A stretch of 31,192 bases of DNA, taken from assembly GCF_002409645.1 (NCBI RefSeq), contig NZ_DHNR01000024.1, positions 1-31,192 on the forward strand. Direction: 5' to 3'. Made by a program: the position numbers and the translations under genes. Below are positions 1 to 6,857 of this stretch, in pieces. Each line of letters starts with the position of its first letter. Position 1 is the stretch's first letter. The notes under the pieces were generated by a model, which saw only the letters and a program-made list of their open reading frames with translations, did not search any database and had not been told where the DNA came from. This stretch comes from Acetobacter sp. UBA5411 (lineage in GTDB: Bacteria > Pseudomonadota > Alphaproteobacteria > Acetobacterales > Acetobacteraceae).

Positions 1-228
1 AGCCGTGTCAGAGGGGTTGAGGAGCCGTCCTCGACCTCACCCACCCGAAACATCCTGACGCCAGCGGAAAAGAACGGCGGTGAACCTAAGCCCGAAAGGG
101 GCGAGACACCGTAAGGTGGCTCGACTGAGCTTGGCGGCTTCGCCGCCCTAGCTCAGCTGAGTGAACGAGTGAGCCTGCGAACGAACCCGAAGGGCGCCCC
201 CGAACATTCTTCATTTTTTCTGTTTTTT
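1..228. other. Structured non-coding leader at the left edge
   Basis: No convincing gene is seen here. Read on the minus strand it starts, right after the stop of the small membrane protein gene, with an A/G-rich tract (about 205-236) followed by a GC-rich stretch with a strong hairpin at 125-156 (arms ctgagc/gctcag and ggcgg/ccgcc around a short loop). That is the same plan as the other large spacers of this window. No T-run follows either side of the hairpin, so a simple terminator is unlikely. The left end is cut by the window, so its downstream gene is not visible. Confidence 0.45.
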
Positions 229-558
229 TCAGAATGCGGAAAATCCCACAAAATAGAAGTTGCTTAATAAAGCGGCGACATAGACACCAATTCCGATAAA
301 GGACAGTAGCACAGCTGTGCCGTCCATACGCTCTGTTGCCGATGCCTTGTTCGACAGGAAGAAGCACACCGCCACGACGAGCAGACCCACCATATTGATG
401 ACCATTCGCAGTCCGACAGCGTTACCACCGCCAATCGTGGCGGCACCCGGTGTACCGGTCAGCGCGATCGCGCCAACAATACCGGCGACGCCGCAGCGAA
501 GCAGTTTATTCGAGAACGTCTCGATTTTATCGAAAGTGAGTGTATCTGGCGTGGTCAT
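229..558 (-). CDS. Small hydrophobic membrane protein, unknown function
   Basis: Predicted product of 109 residues with a polar N-terminus and three hydrophobic stretches (about residues 20-40, 50-70 and 82-105), so probably an inner-membrane protein. I chose the ATG at 558 because GGAG lies ten bases upstream; an ATG pair at about 582-579 or one at 624 would add 8 to 22 residues. It follows an unknown gene (729-1550) and lies near a DotI/IcmL-like gene, so a role in a conjugation apparatus is possible, but I recognise no family signature. A perfect 11-base inverted repeat (642-678) sits upstream and could control it. Moderately sure that it is a gene. Confidence 0.6.
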   Translation of the reverse strand: MTTPDTLTFDKIETFSNKLLRCGVAGIVGAIALTGTPGAATIGGGNAVGLRMVINMVGLLVVAVCFFLSNKASATERMDGTAVLLSFIGIGVYVAALLSNFYFVGFSAF

Positions 559-641
559 CCTCTTATATCTCCGAAACATCATCTTTTTATAAATATACGC
601 GCAACCAAACCTGTGCGGGACCAATACATAATCTGCACGAA

Positions 642-678
642 AGCGACACGATATTACTACTATACTAATCGTGTCGCT
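642..678. promoter_or_regulatory. Perfect 11-bp inverted repeat, operator-like
   Basis: The arms agcgacacgat (642-652) and atcgtgtcgct (668-678) are exact reverse complements around a 15-base A/T-rich spacer. It lies about 85 bases before the chosen start of the membrane-protein gene and 50 bases after the stop of the next gene. No T-run follows in either direction, so an operator or RNA hairpin is more likely than an intrinsic terminator. Binding partner unknown. Confidence 0.55.
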
Positions 679-728
679 ACTGGTTTCGGTTGATTATGTT
701 ACTAATCTCTCGACGCCTTGGAGTAATT

Positions 729-1550
729 TCAGAACGGAATCCGGTCGGGGTCGGTTCGGCAGAACAGATCCATGGCAGACCGTCCCGTTTCGGCCGCCCG
801 TCGGCGCAGACGCTTCCATAGGTTCCGATCGCGACGTCCGCGTCGCCTCGTATCGGCTTCGGCCCGCCAGACGTTGCGCAGGGCACTGCGGATTTCGGGG
901 AAGCGACGCGACGCCCACGCGATGCTCTCGCGGCGCGGATTACGGCACAGGCCCAGTTCGTCGATGGCCTGTATGAAGCTGATCTGCCCGCCCCAAGGTT
1001 CGAGCCAGATGGCTACGCCATCGGCCTGCCCTTTCGAGGGCCTGCGAAGCAGAAGATGCGCACCGCTACTGGCCAGATGATGCCAGCGGGGTGCAATTTC
1101 GGCATGGCCCTCGAGCGCACCAAAATTGCCTGTCAGATTCCAGTCTGTGACAGCCTGCGCAACACCGTCCCCCTGATGCCACAGACGCACGAGGGGCTGG
1201 TGATCGTCTGGGCCGCCACAGGAAAAGACGCCGTAGAGATCACAGAAATACACGCACTGGCCGCGCTCCCAGCGGGCCAGCGTCGGGTCGTCGCTGCAAT
1301 CATAGAACTCGAAGCCTCGCACGCCGACGTCGGGATGTGCAGCGGCGATGCGATCGCCGTGGTAGCGCAGAAGGCCCCCCACACCGTTGTAGCAGACGAT
1401 TTCAAGGGAACCGTCTTCGGCGAAGATGACGTCCTCCACGGCGTCGTCGCCTGTCTTGAGACGCGCGTCGATCTGGCGCAGCCTGTCCGGGTGTCCGGCG
1501 ACGATGATGGAAGATGTAACGGTAACGCCCATGGCGAATATCCTTTCCAT
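729..1550 (-). CDS. Unknown protein with possible Api92-like N-terminal fold
   Basis: A product of 273 residues if it starts at the ATG at 1550, which has GGAG six bases upstream. A second in-frame ATG at 1532 also has an AAGGA and could be the true start. The first 80 residues (beta-strand-like TVTSSIIVAG, then HPDRLRQIDARLK) faintly resemble the ferredoxin-like N-domains of Api92/DUF1281 plasmid proteins; this is inference only. The C-terminal 60 residues are strongly basic (RRRGRRDRNLWKRLRRRA), which would suit nucleic-acid binding. No catalytic motif is seen. It is preceded by one of the structured purine-plus-hairpin spacers at 1556-1700. Confidence 0.65.
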   Translation of the reverse strand: MERIFAMGVTVTSSIIVAGHPDRLRQIDARLKTGDDAVEDVIFAEDGSLEIVCYNGVGGLLRYHGDRIAAAHPDVGVRGFEFYDCSDDPTLARWERGQCVYFCDLYGVFSCGGPDDHQPLVRLWHQGDGVAQAVTDWNLTGNFGALEGHAEIAPRWHHLASSGAHLLLRRPSKGQADGVAIWLEPWGGQISFIQAIDELGLCRNPRRESIAWASRRFPEIRSALRNVWRAEADTRRRGRRDRNLWKRLRRRAAETGRSAMDLFCRTDPDRIPF

Positions 1551-1555
1551 TATAA

Positions 1556-1700
1556 TCTCCATCCCCGCGGGCATAGACGCTGTGGTGGGGCAATGACGCG
1601 CGAACAGCGCGGCCCCGCAGGGGCGGATCATTGCGGCGCTACAGCGGCCTATGGCGCGGCTTTCTGCGTGCGTGTCTTCCTTTTGAACTTTCGTTTTAGA
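1556..1700 (-). repeat. Structured spacer element (copy upstream of 729-1550 gene)
   Basis: Read along the minus strand: a purine tract (about 1697-1670), then a GC-rich nested hairpin block, then the ribosome binding site of the next gene. Visible arms are cgctgt 1578-1583 with acagcg 1641-1646, gcaatga 1590-1596 with tcattgc 1628-1634, and inside them gcccc 1612-1616 with ggggc 1620-1624. The plan matches the spacers at 14200, 16140, 18130, 21290, 24040, 25630 and 31020. Confidence 0.55.
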
Positions 1701-1715
1701 TAGCGGCTTCGATGC

Positions 1716-2249
1716 CTAACTGACGTCTCTGACCGTCAGCTCAGAGATGAGCTGCCGTCCGTCCGCCCCGCGTATGATCTTCGCATTCATTTGAAACCGG
1801 CGTTCGCTCCAATGGTCAGTCGCCAGACATTTCTGAGCAAAGGTGAGCTGGAAGCCATTCCTGCTTTCCGGACCTTTGCGAACATCGCGAACCTCGCAGG
1901 CAAGCTTTCCCTTTTGAATGGAGCTGATATTTCCATCACGAATGAACGTATCAACGAACGCGTTCCATCCTGACCGCGTAAAATGTTGCCCTGCCGCCGT
2001 CATTTGATCACTGACATGAATATAGTCCAGTGTGTAGGGTGTGAGAGCAGCATGTTCTATATCAGTCATAGGCTGCTCAGCTTTTCCTCCAGCTTGCTGG
2101 AAGGAAGCCTTGTCGGGTGTTTGCGCCGTTGCCGAACTACAGATGATCAGGGAGATGAAGGCTGCAAGACGCGCGCGTTTACATACTCCATACGGAAACG
2201 ATGAACTCCGCCTGATCTCATTCTGTTCAGTGTTCGTATTAACAATCAT
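1716..2249 (-). CDS. DotI/IcmL-like exported protein (type IVB conjugation)
   Basis: Predicted 177 residues. The start at 2249 is supported by GGAGG eight bases upstream. Residues about 22-43 look like a signal peptide (CKRARLAAF, a hydrophobic core, then SATAQ), so the mature part would be periplasmic. The body carries the pattern of the DotI/IcmL (TraM) family: a TLDYIHVSDQ stretch, then FTRSGWNAFVDTF, a loop, and KGKLACEVRDV, followed by a beta-rich end. DotI/IcmL proteins are core inner-membrane parts of type IVB secretion and IncI-type conjugation. Here the membrane helix looks replaced by a cleavable signal, so it may be a soluble paralogue. No other transfer gene is visible in the window. 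The family call rests on motif memory, not a search. Confidence 0.6.
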   Translation of the reverse strand: MIVNTNTEQNEIRRSSSFPYGVCKRARLAAFISLIICSSATAQTPDKASFQQAGGKAEQPMTDIEHAALTPYTLDYIHVSDQMTAAGQHFTRSGWNAFVDTFIRDGNISSIQKGKLACEVRDVRKGPESRNGFQLTFAQKCLATDHWSERRFQMNAKIIRGADGRQLISELTVRDVS

Positions 2250-2316
2250 CACATTGACCTCCATCCGGGTGTTGATGGCTAGTGTCAGAGGACAGCGTGC
2301 GACTGAAAAGGATGTT

Positions 2317-2748
2317 TTAGCGGCTTTCTTGCAATTGGATAACTTCGATCCCATTACGAAATACTTCTGCCACGGTATCCTCCTGCGCGACCGTGGTGCT
2401 CCAATGCACGATGCTCTCACCACCAAGCAGGAGCGTAGCCAATTCCAGCTCCCACTCCAGCGCGCCTGCACGACCTCGGATGGGCGAGACAAACAGCGCC
2501 GTTCCTTCGACCGGATCCGCGTCCGCGTTCCATGTAGTCCAAAGAATATCCGCGCTCAGAGGATCAGCAACATCGTGTCGATCCACGCGCACGATCTTCT
2601 CGCTAAATGCTTCGACAAGCACTTCGCTCGGGGCGTGCAGTTTGTCTGGCACAGAAAAGATCATGCTCACATTGGTATCTCGAAGCTGTTTATTCGGATC
2701 GATGCACGATTTTCGCGCCCCCGCATGTAAAGTCAGTAAACGTGGCAT
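2317..2748 (-). CDS. Unknown 143-residue protein
   Basis: From the ATG at 2748 the frame gives a 143-residue protein with ordinary composition, mixed alpha/beta in character, no signal peptide and no cysteine cluster. The frame stays open far upstream, but that part is antisense to the HU gene and looks like a shadow. A GTG at 2871 in the same frame is an alternative start adding 41 residues; neither start has a strong ribosome binding site. It lies 67 bases before the DotI/IcmL-like gene on the same strand, so the two are probably co-transcribed. Residues ADILWTTWNADADPVEGTALFVSP and the following GALEWELELATLLL read like a folded domain, but I do not recognise the family. Confidence 0.6.
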   Translation of the reverse strand: MPRLLTLHAGARKSCIDPNKQLRDTNVSMIFSVPDKLHAPSEVLVEAFSEKIVRVDRHDVADPLSADILWTTWNADADPVEGTALFVSPIRGRAGALEWELELATLLLGGESIVHWSTTVAQEDTVAEVFRNGIEVIQLQESR

Positions 2749-2926
2749 TCCGTGTCGTCCAGTTACCCGTCCTGACCTGGAAAACTTTCCAGTATCTCCG
2801 GCGTCGGTTTGCGTGACGAGCGCTCCTATGCGGGCCGTCTCATCAACGTGGAGACATAGTGACCCCTTCACCAGAGTTGTGGCATGACCAAAGCCTAATG
2901 CGAGCCGTACAGGACAGGAAGACGAT

Positions 2927-3391
2927 ATGAGCAAGGCGTTCATTGCAGCAGTGCTGCAAGATTCCATGGAGAGCACCGGGGTTGCCGCAAACAAGGCGGC
3001 CGAGGACCTGATCGAGGCAATTGTCAACCAGATCGAAGAGACCGGCAGTTTTACCCTGCCAAGTTTCGGCACCTTCACCCTGCGCGAGACTTCTGCGCGC
3101 AAAGCTCTCAATCCACGCACCGGCGAGGAAGTCTGGGTCGAGGCCGGGCGCACAGTACGCTTCAAGGCATCGCCTGTGCTGAAGGAACGGGTGACGCCCG
3201 CCAAACCGAAGGCAAAAACGACCAGAGGGCCTGCGAAGAAGAAGGCGGAACCCGTAAAGGTCGCCGCCAGCGCAGCGAAAAAGACCAGCGCTCCGGCGAA
3301 GACGCGCGCCACGCGCCCCACGAAGGCGGCTGAGGCTCCGCAGGACGCGCCCGTCAAAGCGCGTCGCGGACGCCCGAAGAAACAGGGCTGA
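2927..3391 (+). CDS. HU-family DNA-binding protein with basic AT-hook tail
   Basis: A 154-residue protein. Residues 1-90 form a complete HU/IHF fold: dimerising helices, then GTFTLRETSARKALNPRTGE (the DNA-binding beta arm, with the conserved R-NP-TG pattern) and a closing RFKASPVLK strand. Residues 95-154 are an Ala/Lys/Pro-rich tail like that of histone H1, ending in RRGRPKK, an AT-hook. The tail should bind the minor groove and increase compaction or bridging of plasmid DNA. AGGA seven bases before the ATG supports the start. Divergent from the gene at 2317-2748; a second HU of normal length lies at 5098-5373. Tailed HU proteins are known in several bacterial groups; the specific pairing here is what I see. 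Confidence 0.93.
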   Translation: MSKAFIAAVLQDSMESTGVAANKAAEDLIEAIVNQIEETGSFTLPSFGTFTLRETSARKALNPRTGEEVWVEAGRTVRFKASPVLKERVTPAKPKAKTTRGPAKKKAEPVKVAASAAKKTSAPAKTRATRPTKAAEAPQDAPVKARRGRPKKQG

Positions 3392-3419
3392 CCGCCTCCT
3401 TTTCGAACACCTTTTTTCG

Positions 3420-3440
3420 CTGTGTCTGAAACAGACACAG
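3420..3440. promoter_or_regulatory. Perfect 9-bp hairpin/operator between HU and NERD genes
   Basis: ctgtgtctg (3420-3428) and cagacacag (3432-3440) are exact reverse complements with a three-base loop. The T-run lies before it (3412-3417), not after it, so it does not fit a terminator for the HU gene. It may be an operator or a 5' leader hairpin for the NERD gene. Confidence 0.5.
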
Positions 3441-3491
3441 TCGCACGCGGGCATGACAGACTCTCCCTTGCCACCCCGGAAAGGAGACCTC

Positions 3492-3533
3492 ATGCCCGCC
3501 CCCTACCCTCTGCTTTCAATCGTGTCTCTCTGA
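3492..3533 (+). CDS. 13-codon leader peptide coupled to the NERD gene
   Basis: An ATG at 3492 has the best Shine-Dalgarno of the area (aaggaga, five bases away) and encodes MPAPYPLLSIVSL before a TGA at 3531-3533. That stop overlaps the ATG at 3533 of the NERD gene (TGATG), a classic arrangement for stop-start re-initiation. The NERD ATG has no Shine-Dalgarno of its own. Either this is a true leader that sets NERD translation, or a frameshift has separated the first 13 codons from the rest; the sequence alone does not decide between them. Confidence 0.5.
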   Translation: MPAPYPLLSIVSL

Positions 3534-4138
3534 TGGTGCGGATCCAGCGCCGTCCAAAGGGCGCGCCAAGCCGCCGCGTGCGAACCGATAGCGCCCATGC
3601 CGCGTGGCAGGCGCTGCGCGCCGACATCAAGGGCGCGAAAGGCGAGAGCATCGTCGCCGAGACCCTTGCGTCGTGCGGTCTCCCGACCCTGCATGACGTG
3701 CATTTTCCCAGTGTGACCGGGTCAGGCTTTACCCAGATCGACCATCTGGTTCTGCTCCCCGATGCCGTCATGGTGATCGAGACCAAGCATTACGCCGGAC
3801 GGCTTTCCGGTCATCCGGCGGATCGCTGGTGGCGCCAGCGCGTGGGGTGCGAGAAAGACGGACGCCTTGTTCTCAGTCCCCTTCATCAGAACATGGGGCA
3901 TTGTGCCGCCGTGCGCGCCGTGACGGCGCCGGTTGCTCTGGATTTTCAGGTGGTGTCGCGTGTCGTGCTGACCGGATCGGCCGAGACCGATCCGATGCTC
4001 GCAGAGTATGTGCTCAATCCGGAGACACTGGCCGGCGAGATCAGGGCTGCAACCTACCGTGCGCCCCATGCGTCGCGAGCCCGCATCTGGGATCAGATCA
4101 TCGCGGCGCGGCGAACGCGCCCCATGGCATCAGTCTGA
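3533..4138 (+). CDS. NERD-domain nuclease-related protein
   Basis: A 201-residue protein from the ATG at 3533. A GTG at 3422 in the same frame would add 37 residues but has no ribosome binding site and begins inside a hairpin. The NERD fold (nuclease-related, restriction-endonuclease-like core) is visible: KGAKGE at 33-38 with the first acidic residue E38, then FTQIDHLVLL with D70, then VIETKHYAGR with the ExK pair E83/K85. These are the residues expected to bind metal. NERD proteins are frequent on mobile elements and are presumed DNA-processing enzymes, but substrates are mostly unknown. Translation seems to depend on the 13-codon leader before it. The 3' end overlaps the converging gene at 4130-4495 by nine bases. 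Confidence 0.8.
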   Translation: MVRIQRRPKGAPSRRVRTDSAHAAWQALRADIKGAKGESIVAETLASCGLPTLHDVHFPSVTGSGFTQIDHLVLLPDAVMVIETKHYAGRLSGHPADRWWRQRVGCEKDGRLVLSPLHQNMGHCAAVRAVTAPVALDFQVVSRVVLTGSAETDPMLAEYVLNPETLAGEIRAATYRAPHASRARIWDQIIAARRTRPMASV

Positions 4139-4495
4139 GATGTCTTCTCCACGCAGGAAAGCGACATGCTCATCGAGCGTCGCCTGCTCCAGTTCCGCGG
4201 GCGCGTCATCACCCTCACCGAACTCCTCATCGAGCGTCTCGTCATCGCCCGGCTCGCCGGTAATGATGTCGAACACGCGGTCGTCATCTTCGGAGATATA
4301 GCCGATTTTCACGGCAAAACCGTTTTTAAGGTAGATCCAGTCGGCAGCTTCTTCGGACTCAAACTCGTCATCGTCATCCTGCGTGTCCGCCCGGCTGGAC
4401 TGCACGCCCGCGAACTGCCCCGGAAGGCCCGTCTTGATGGCGTCGATGAACTGTTGGGTCGGTTTGCGGAATGGCCCTTTGGTGTCGAGGCTCAT
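4130..4495 (-). CDS. Acidic unknown protein, 121 residues
   Basis: A strongly acidic product with an Asp/Glu-rich middle (DDDDEFESEE, about residues 39-48) and a second acidic stretch near 80-95. The start at 4495 overlaps the stop of the preceding cistron by four bases (ATGA), so translation is probably coupled. It is the last of three overlapping minus-strand genes (4863-4994, 4492-4866, 4130-4495). The acidity could mean DNA mimicry or a chaperone role, but nothing in the sequence proves either. I do not recognise a family. Confidence 0.65.
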   Translation of the reverse strand: MSLDTKGPFRKPTQQFIDAIKTGLPGQFAGVQSSRADTQDDDDEFESEEAADWIYLKNGFAVKIGYISEDDDRVFDIITGEPGDDETLDEEFGEGDDAPAELEQATLDEHVAFLRGEDISD

Positions 4496-4866
4496 GAGTT
4501 CAACGCCCTGCAGTCAGACGCCGCACGATGACTCAGGCCCAGACGCACGTTTCCGTTGCTGTCGCCGATCAGCTCGCAGCGGTACCAGTGCGAAAGCTCG
4601 CCCTCATGTCCTTTTTTGACCAGATAGACGATCTGACCGTCATCGCCGGTCGCCGACGTGATGGCATAGCCCTCGTCGAGAAGCGCCGTCAGGCTTTTGT
4701 CCGACGTCGCCTCGAAGGTCGTGGCGATGCGGGTCTTTGAAACCACCTCGGCCCGTCCGGAGCCGACACCGCCCCCCATGGGACGCTCGACCGGCCCGGC
4801 CGCCAGGGCCACGCTACCCGATGCGGCCGCTACCACGGCAAGCAGGGCTGGGAAACTCTTCTTCAT
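4492..4866 (-). CDS. Small exported protein, unknown function
   Basis: A 124-residue product. The start at 4866 has AAGGA six bases upstream and begins MKKSFPALLAVV followed by a hydrophobic core and an ALA cleavage site near residue 22, so it should be exported by Sec. The mature part has two cysteines (in WYRCEL and SDCRAL) that could form a disulfide, and YLVKKGHEGELSHWYRCELI reads like a beta-rich small domain. Its start overlaps the stop of the 43-codon gene upstream (ATGA), and its own stop overlaps the next start in the same way. No family recognised. Confidence 0.7.
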   Translation of the reverse strand: MKKSFPALLAVVAAASGSVALAAGPVERPMGGGVGSGRAEVVSKTRIATTFEATSDKSLTALLDEGYAITSATGDDGQIVYLVKKGHEGELSHWYRCELIGDSNGNVRLGLSHRAASDCRALNS

Positions 4867-4994
4867 TCTCTGTCCTTTCGGAGCGGCCCGCGTCCCCATG
4901 ACCAGGCGCACGAACAGTCGTAGCCGTCAGGCGTGCGACTGAGATGCGTCTGGCACCAGTCGCACCGATCGTGACGATCCCGCCGTGGCGCCAT
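4863..4994 (-). CDS. 43-residue cysteine-rich protein, possible zinc ribbon
   Basis: A short frame with the motif CDWC near residues 12-15 and CSC near 28-30, with several histidines between, as in small zinc-binding proteins. The stop overlaps the ATG of the exported protein by four bases (ATGA), the coupling style seen all over this window, which argues that it is real. The ribosome binding site is weak and the start (4994) is uncertain. A similar small Cys protein sits just before the exported endonuclease at 7736-7954, again with an ATGA overlap. Confidence 0.45.
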   Translation of the reverse strand: MAPRRDRHDRCDWCQTHLSRTPDGYDCSCAWSWGRGPLRKDRE

Positions 4995-5097
4995 GCCGCT
5001 CTGGTGGTGGTGCGTTAAGCCCTTTCGGTCATAGTGGCGGTTTCGACAAGCCGTCCCGTCGATGGGCCCGGCATCTTTTTGAACTGGAGAGACTCTC

Positions 5098-5373
5098 ATG
5101 AACACATCCGATCTGATCGCGGCGATCGCCGAACGTGCGGATCTGAGCAAGGCCGACGCCAGAAAGGCGCTGGACGCGACCTTTGAGGTCATCACCGGTG
5201 CGGTTAAAAAAGGCGATGCCGTTGCGGTAAAGGATTTCGGCAAGTTCGACCTGCGCGAGCGCGCCGCGCGCAAGGGACGCAACCCGCAGACAGGTGAGAC
5301 GATCGACATTGCCGCCTCACGCAGCCTCGGCTTTACAGCCGCCAAGGCGCTCAAGGACACGCTCGCGTCCTGA
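5098..5373 (+). CDS. HU-family DNA-binding protein
   Basis: A 91-residue HU/IHF protein of normal length. It has MNTSDLIAAIAERADLSKADARKALDA (dimer helices), GKFDLRERAARKGRNPQTGE (DNA-binding arm with the conserved RNPQTG) and a closing FTAAKALKDTL helix. GGAGAG six bases before the ATG fixes the start. It should act as a homodimer or pair with the tailed HU at 2927-3391 to bend and compact DNA. It stands alone on the plus strand between minus-strand genes and ends at a clear bidirectional terminator at 5382-5415. Confidence 0.95.
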   Translation: MNTSDLIAAIAERADLSKADARKALDATFEVITGAVKKGDAVAVKDFGKFDLRERAARKGRNPQTGETIDIAASRSLGFTAAKALKDTLAS

Positions 5374-5381
5374 AGGGCATA

Positions 5382-5415
5382 CGGAAAGAGAGACCCGAGG
5401 GTCTCTCCTTTTCCG
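5382..5415. terminator. Bidirectional intrinsic terminator between HU and dinB
   Basis: The stem gagagacc (5388-5395)/ggtctctc (5400-5407) has a four-base loop (cgag), flanked by ctttt on one side and the complementary aaa on the other. It lies between two converging genes and can serve both. Confidence 0.8.
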
Positions 5416-5423
5416 AACGTCCC

Positions 5424-6530
5424 CTAGCGCCCTGCAAACAGCGCCAGCTGAGCCCCATGCGTCGCCTCATCCTCGACCAGGGCCGATAGCGTCAGCCCTA
5501 TGAGGCGCACCGGTTTGGCCAGCGGAAACAGCGTCTGCAGCGCCAGACGCCCCAGCGTCACCAGCTCGCGCTCATCCGTCACCGGATCGGCCACTGAGCG
5601 GGCACGGGTCACCTGCTGGAAATCGGCGTATTTCACCTTCACCGTCACGGTGCGGCCAGTCAGCTGACGTTTCGTGCAGGCTGCCCAGAGCTTGGTGGCA
5701 ATCGTCTCAAGCGCTGTCTGAAGCTCATCCTGAGAGGCCACATCGCGCTCGAAGGTAGTTTCCGTGCCGATGGATTTGCGCTGGCGATCCGGATTGACCG
5801 GCCGGTTGTCGATGCCGCGAGAGATCCCGTAATAGAACTCGGCAGCACTGCCAAAATGCCCCCGCAGGGCCTCAAGCGGCCACGCCCGCAGATCCGCACC
5901 TGTCTGAATGCCCAGGGCGTGCATCTTTCTGGCCGTCGCCGGACCGATACCGTGGAACTTCTCGACCGGCAGGGCCGCCACAAACACCGGACCCTGTTTC
6001 GGGGTGATGACGAACAGCCCGTCAGGCTTGTTCTGATCCGAAGCCAGTTTCGCCAGAAACCGGTTGTAGGACACGCCGGCCGAAGCGGTCAGACCCGTCT
6101 CCTTTCGGATGTCCGCGCGGATCGCCTCGGCGATCGCGGTGGCTGACCCGAAACCCTCAAGGTGGTCCGTCACATCAAGCGACGCTTCGTCCAAGGCCAA
6201 CGGCTGAATCAACGGCGTATAACGCGCAAACACCGCATGGATCTGCGCCGAGACGGCGCGATAGATCTCGAAGCGCGGTGGCACGAAGATCAGATTGGGA
6301 CATTGGCGCCGCGCCACTATGGATGGCATGGCCGACCGCACGCCGAACCGTCGCGCCCCGTAACTGGCGGCCGCCACGACCCCACGCGCTTCTTCCCGGC
6401 CGACCGCAAGCGGACGACCACGCAAAGCCGGATCATCGCGCTGCTCAATGGAGGCGTAGAAAGCGTCCATGTCGATGTGCAGAATGCGGCGTTGGCCGTC
6501 ATGCGGACAAAGTAGCGACATAACATCCAT
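5424..6530 (-). CDS. dinB: DNA polymerase IV (Y-family translesion polymerase)
   Basis: A full-length 368-residue DinB. Palm motif HIDMDAFYASIE has catalytic D20 with the F24/Y25 steric-gate pair. The second acidic motif is LALDEASLDVT (D114, E115). Then come the SYNRFLAKLASDQNKPDG palm motif, helix-hairpin-helix GIGPATARKMHALGI and the little-finger domain. The C-terminus carries QLALF (361-365), the beta-clamp binding peptide. It should bypass damaged bases and may raise mutation on plasmid DNA. The first ATG (6530) is used; a second at 6521 is possible and neither has a strong ribosome binding site. No SOS box of either E. coli type (CTGT-N8-ACAG) or alphaproteobacterial type (GTTC-N7-GTTC) is seen upstream. 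It ends 50 bases from the HU gene. Confidence 0.95.
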   Translation of the reverse strand: MDVMSLLCPHDGQRRILHIDMDAFYASIEQRDDPALRGRPLAVGREEARGVVAAASYGARRFGVRSAMPSIVARRQCPNLIFVPPRFEIYRAVSAQIHAVFARYTPLIQPLALDEASLDVTDHLEGFGSATAIAEAIRADIRKETGLTASAGVSYNRFLAKLASDQNKPDGLFVITPKQGPVFVAALPVEKFHGIGPATARKMHALGIQTGADLRAWPLEALRGHFGSAAEFYYGISRGIDNRPVNPDRQRKSIGTETTFERDVASQDELQTALETIATKLWAACTKRQLTGRTVTVKVKYADFQQVTRARSVADPVTDERELVTLGRLALQTLFPLAKPVRLIGLTLSALVEDEATHGAQLALFAGR

Positions 6531-6628
6531 TTTCTAATCGTGGACAAAAGAGGCTGACGACGGCAATATGCTATGCAGAAAACTACGCTCTTTGTAGCTT
6601 ACAGACTATAATAAAGGATTGAGTGGAA

Positions 6629-6850
6629 ATGACAGAAGATAAGTTGGAAGAATATTTTTTGGAACATCCTGATCTCTGGAATAATATTAACACCTCTTTT
6701 AATAACACAGGTACGTTTGTGGTCCCCGGATTTACAGCGTGCCAAAAAAATGCGCTTCATCAATACCTTGAGAAAAAGCTTAGTTGTAAGTTAAGCGTGG
6801 CACATCCTGCTCCAGAGTACGACTATACATTTACGCGTAAGATAGGCTGA
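6629..6850 (+). CDS. Low-GC orphan small protein, unknown
   Basis: A 73-residue product from the ATG at 6629; a GTG two codons earlier (6623) with AAGGA four bases upstream is an alternative. Composition is far more A/T-rich than all neighbours, and codon choice differs too, with Asn (aat) and Lys (aaa) codons frequent, pointing to recent acquisition. Residues about 32-73 (PGFTACQKNALHQYLEKKL, then a basic, Tyr-rich end) faintly recall the layout of an R3H single-strand nucleic-acid binding domain, but lack the full R-x3-H motif. It lies alone on the plus strand between dinB and the endonuclease gene. Gene status fairly likely; function unknown. Confidence 0.5.
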   Translation: MTEDKLEEYFLEHPDLWNNINTSFNNTGTFVVPGFTACQKNALHQYLEKKLSCKLSVAHPAPEYDYTFTRKIG

Positions 6851-6857
6851 CAACCCT

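Noticed and set aside
2749..3474. Long upstream extension of the minus-strand frame that contains the 143-residue gene
   Set aside because: It is antisense to a certain HU gene and gives a low-complexity Ala/Arg/Phe product.
6607..6612. Perfect TATAAT before the low-GC small gene
   Set aside because: No -35 at proper distance, and the predicted transcript start would fall after the ribosome binding site.
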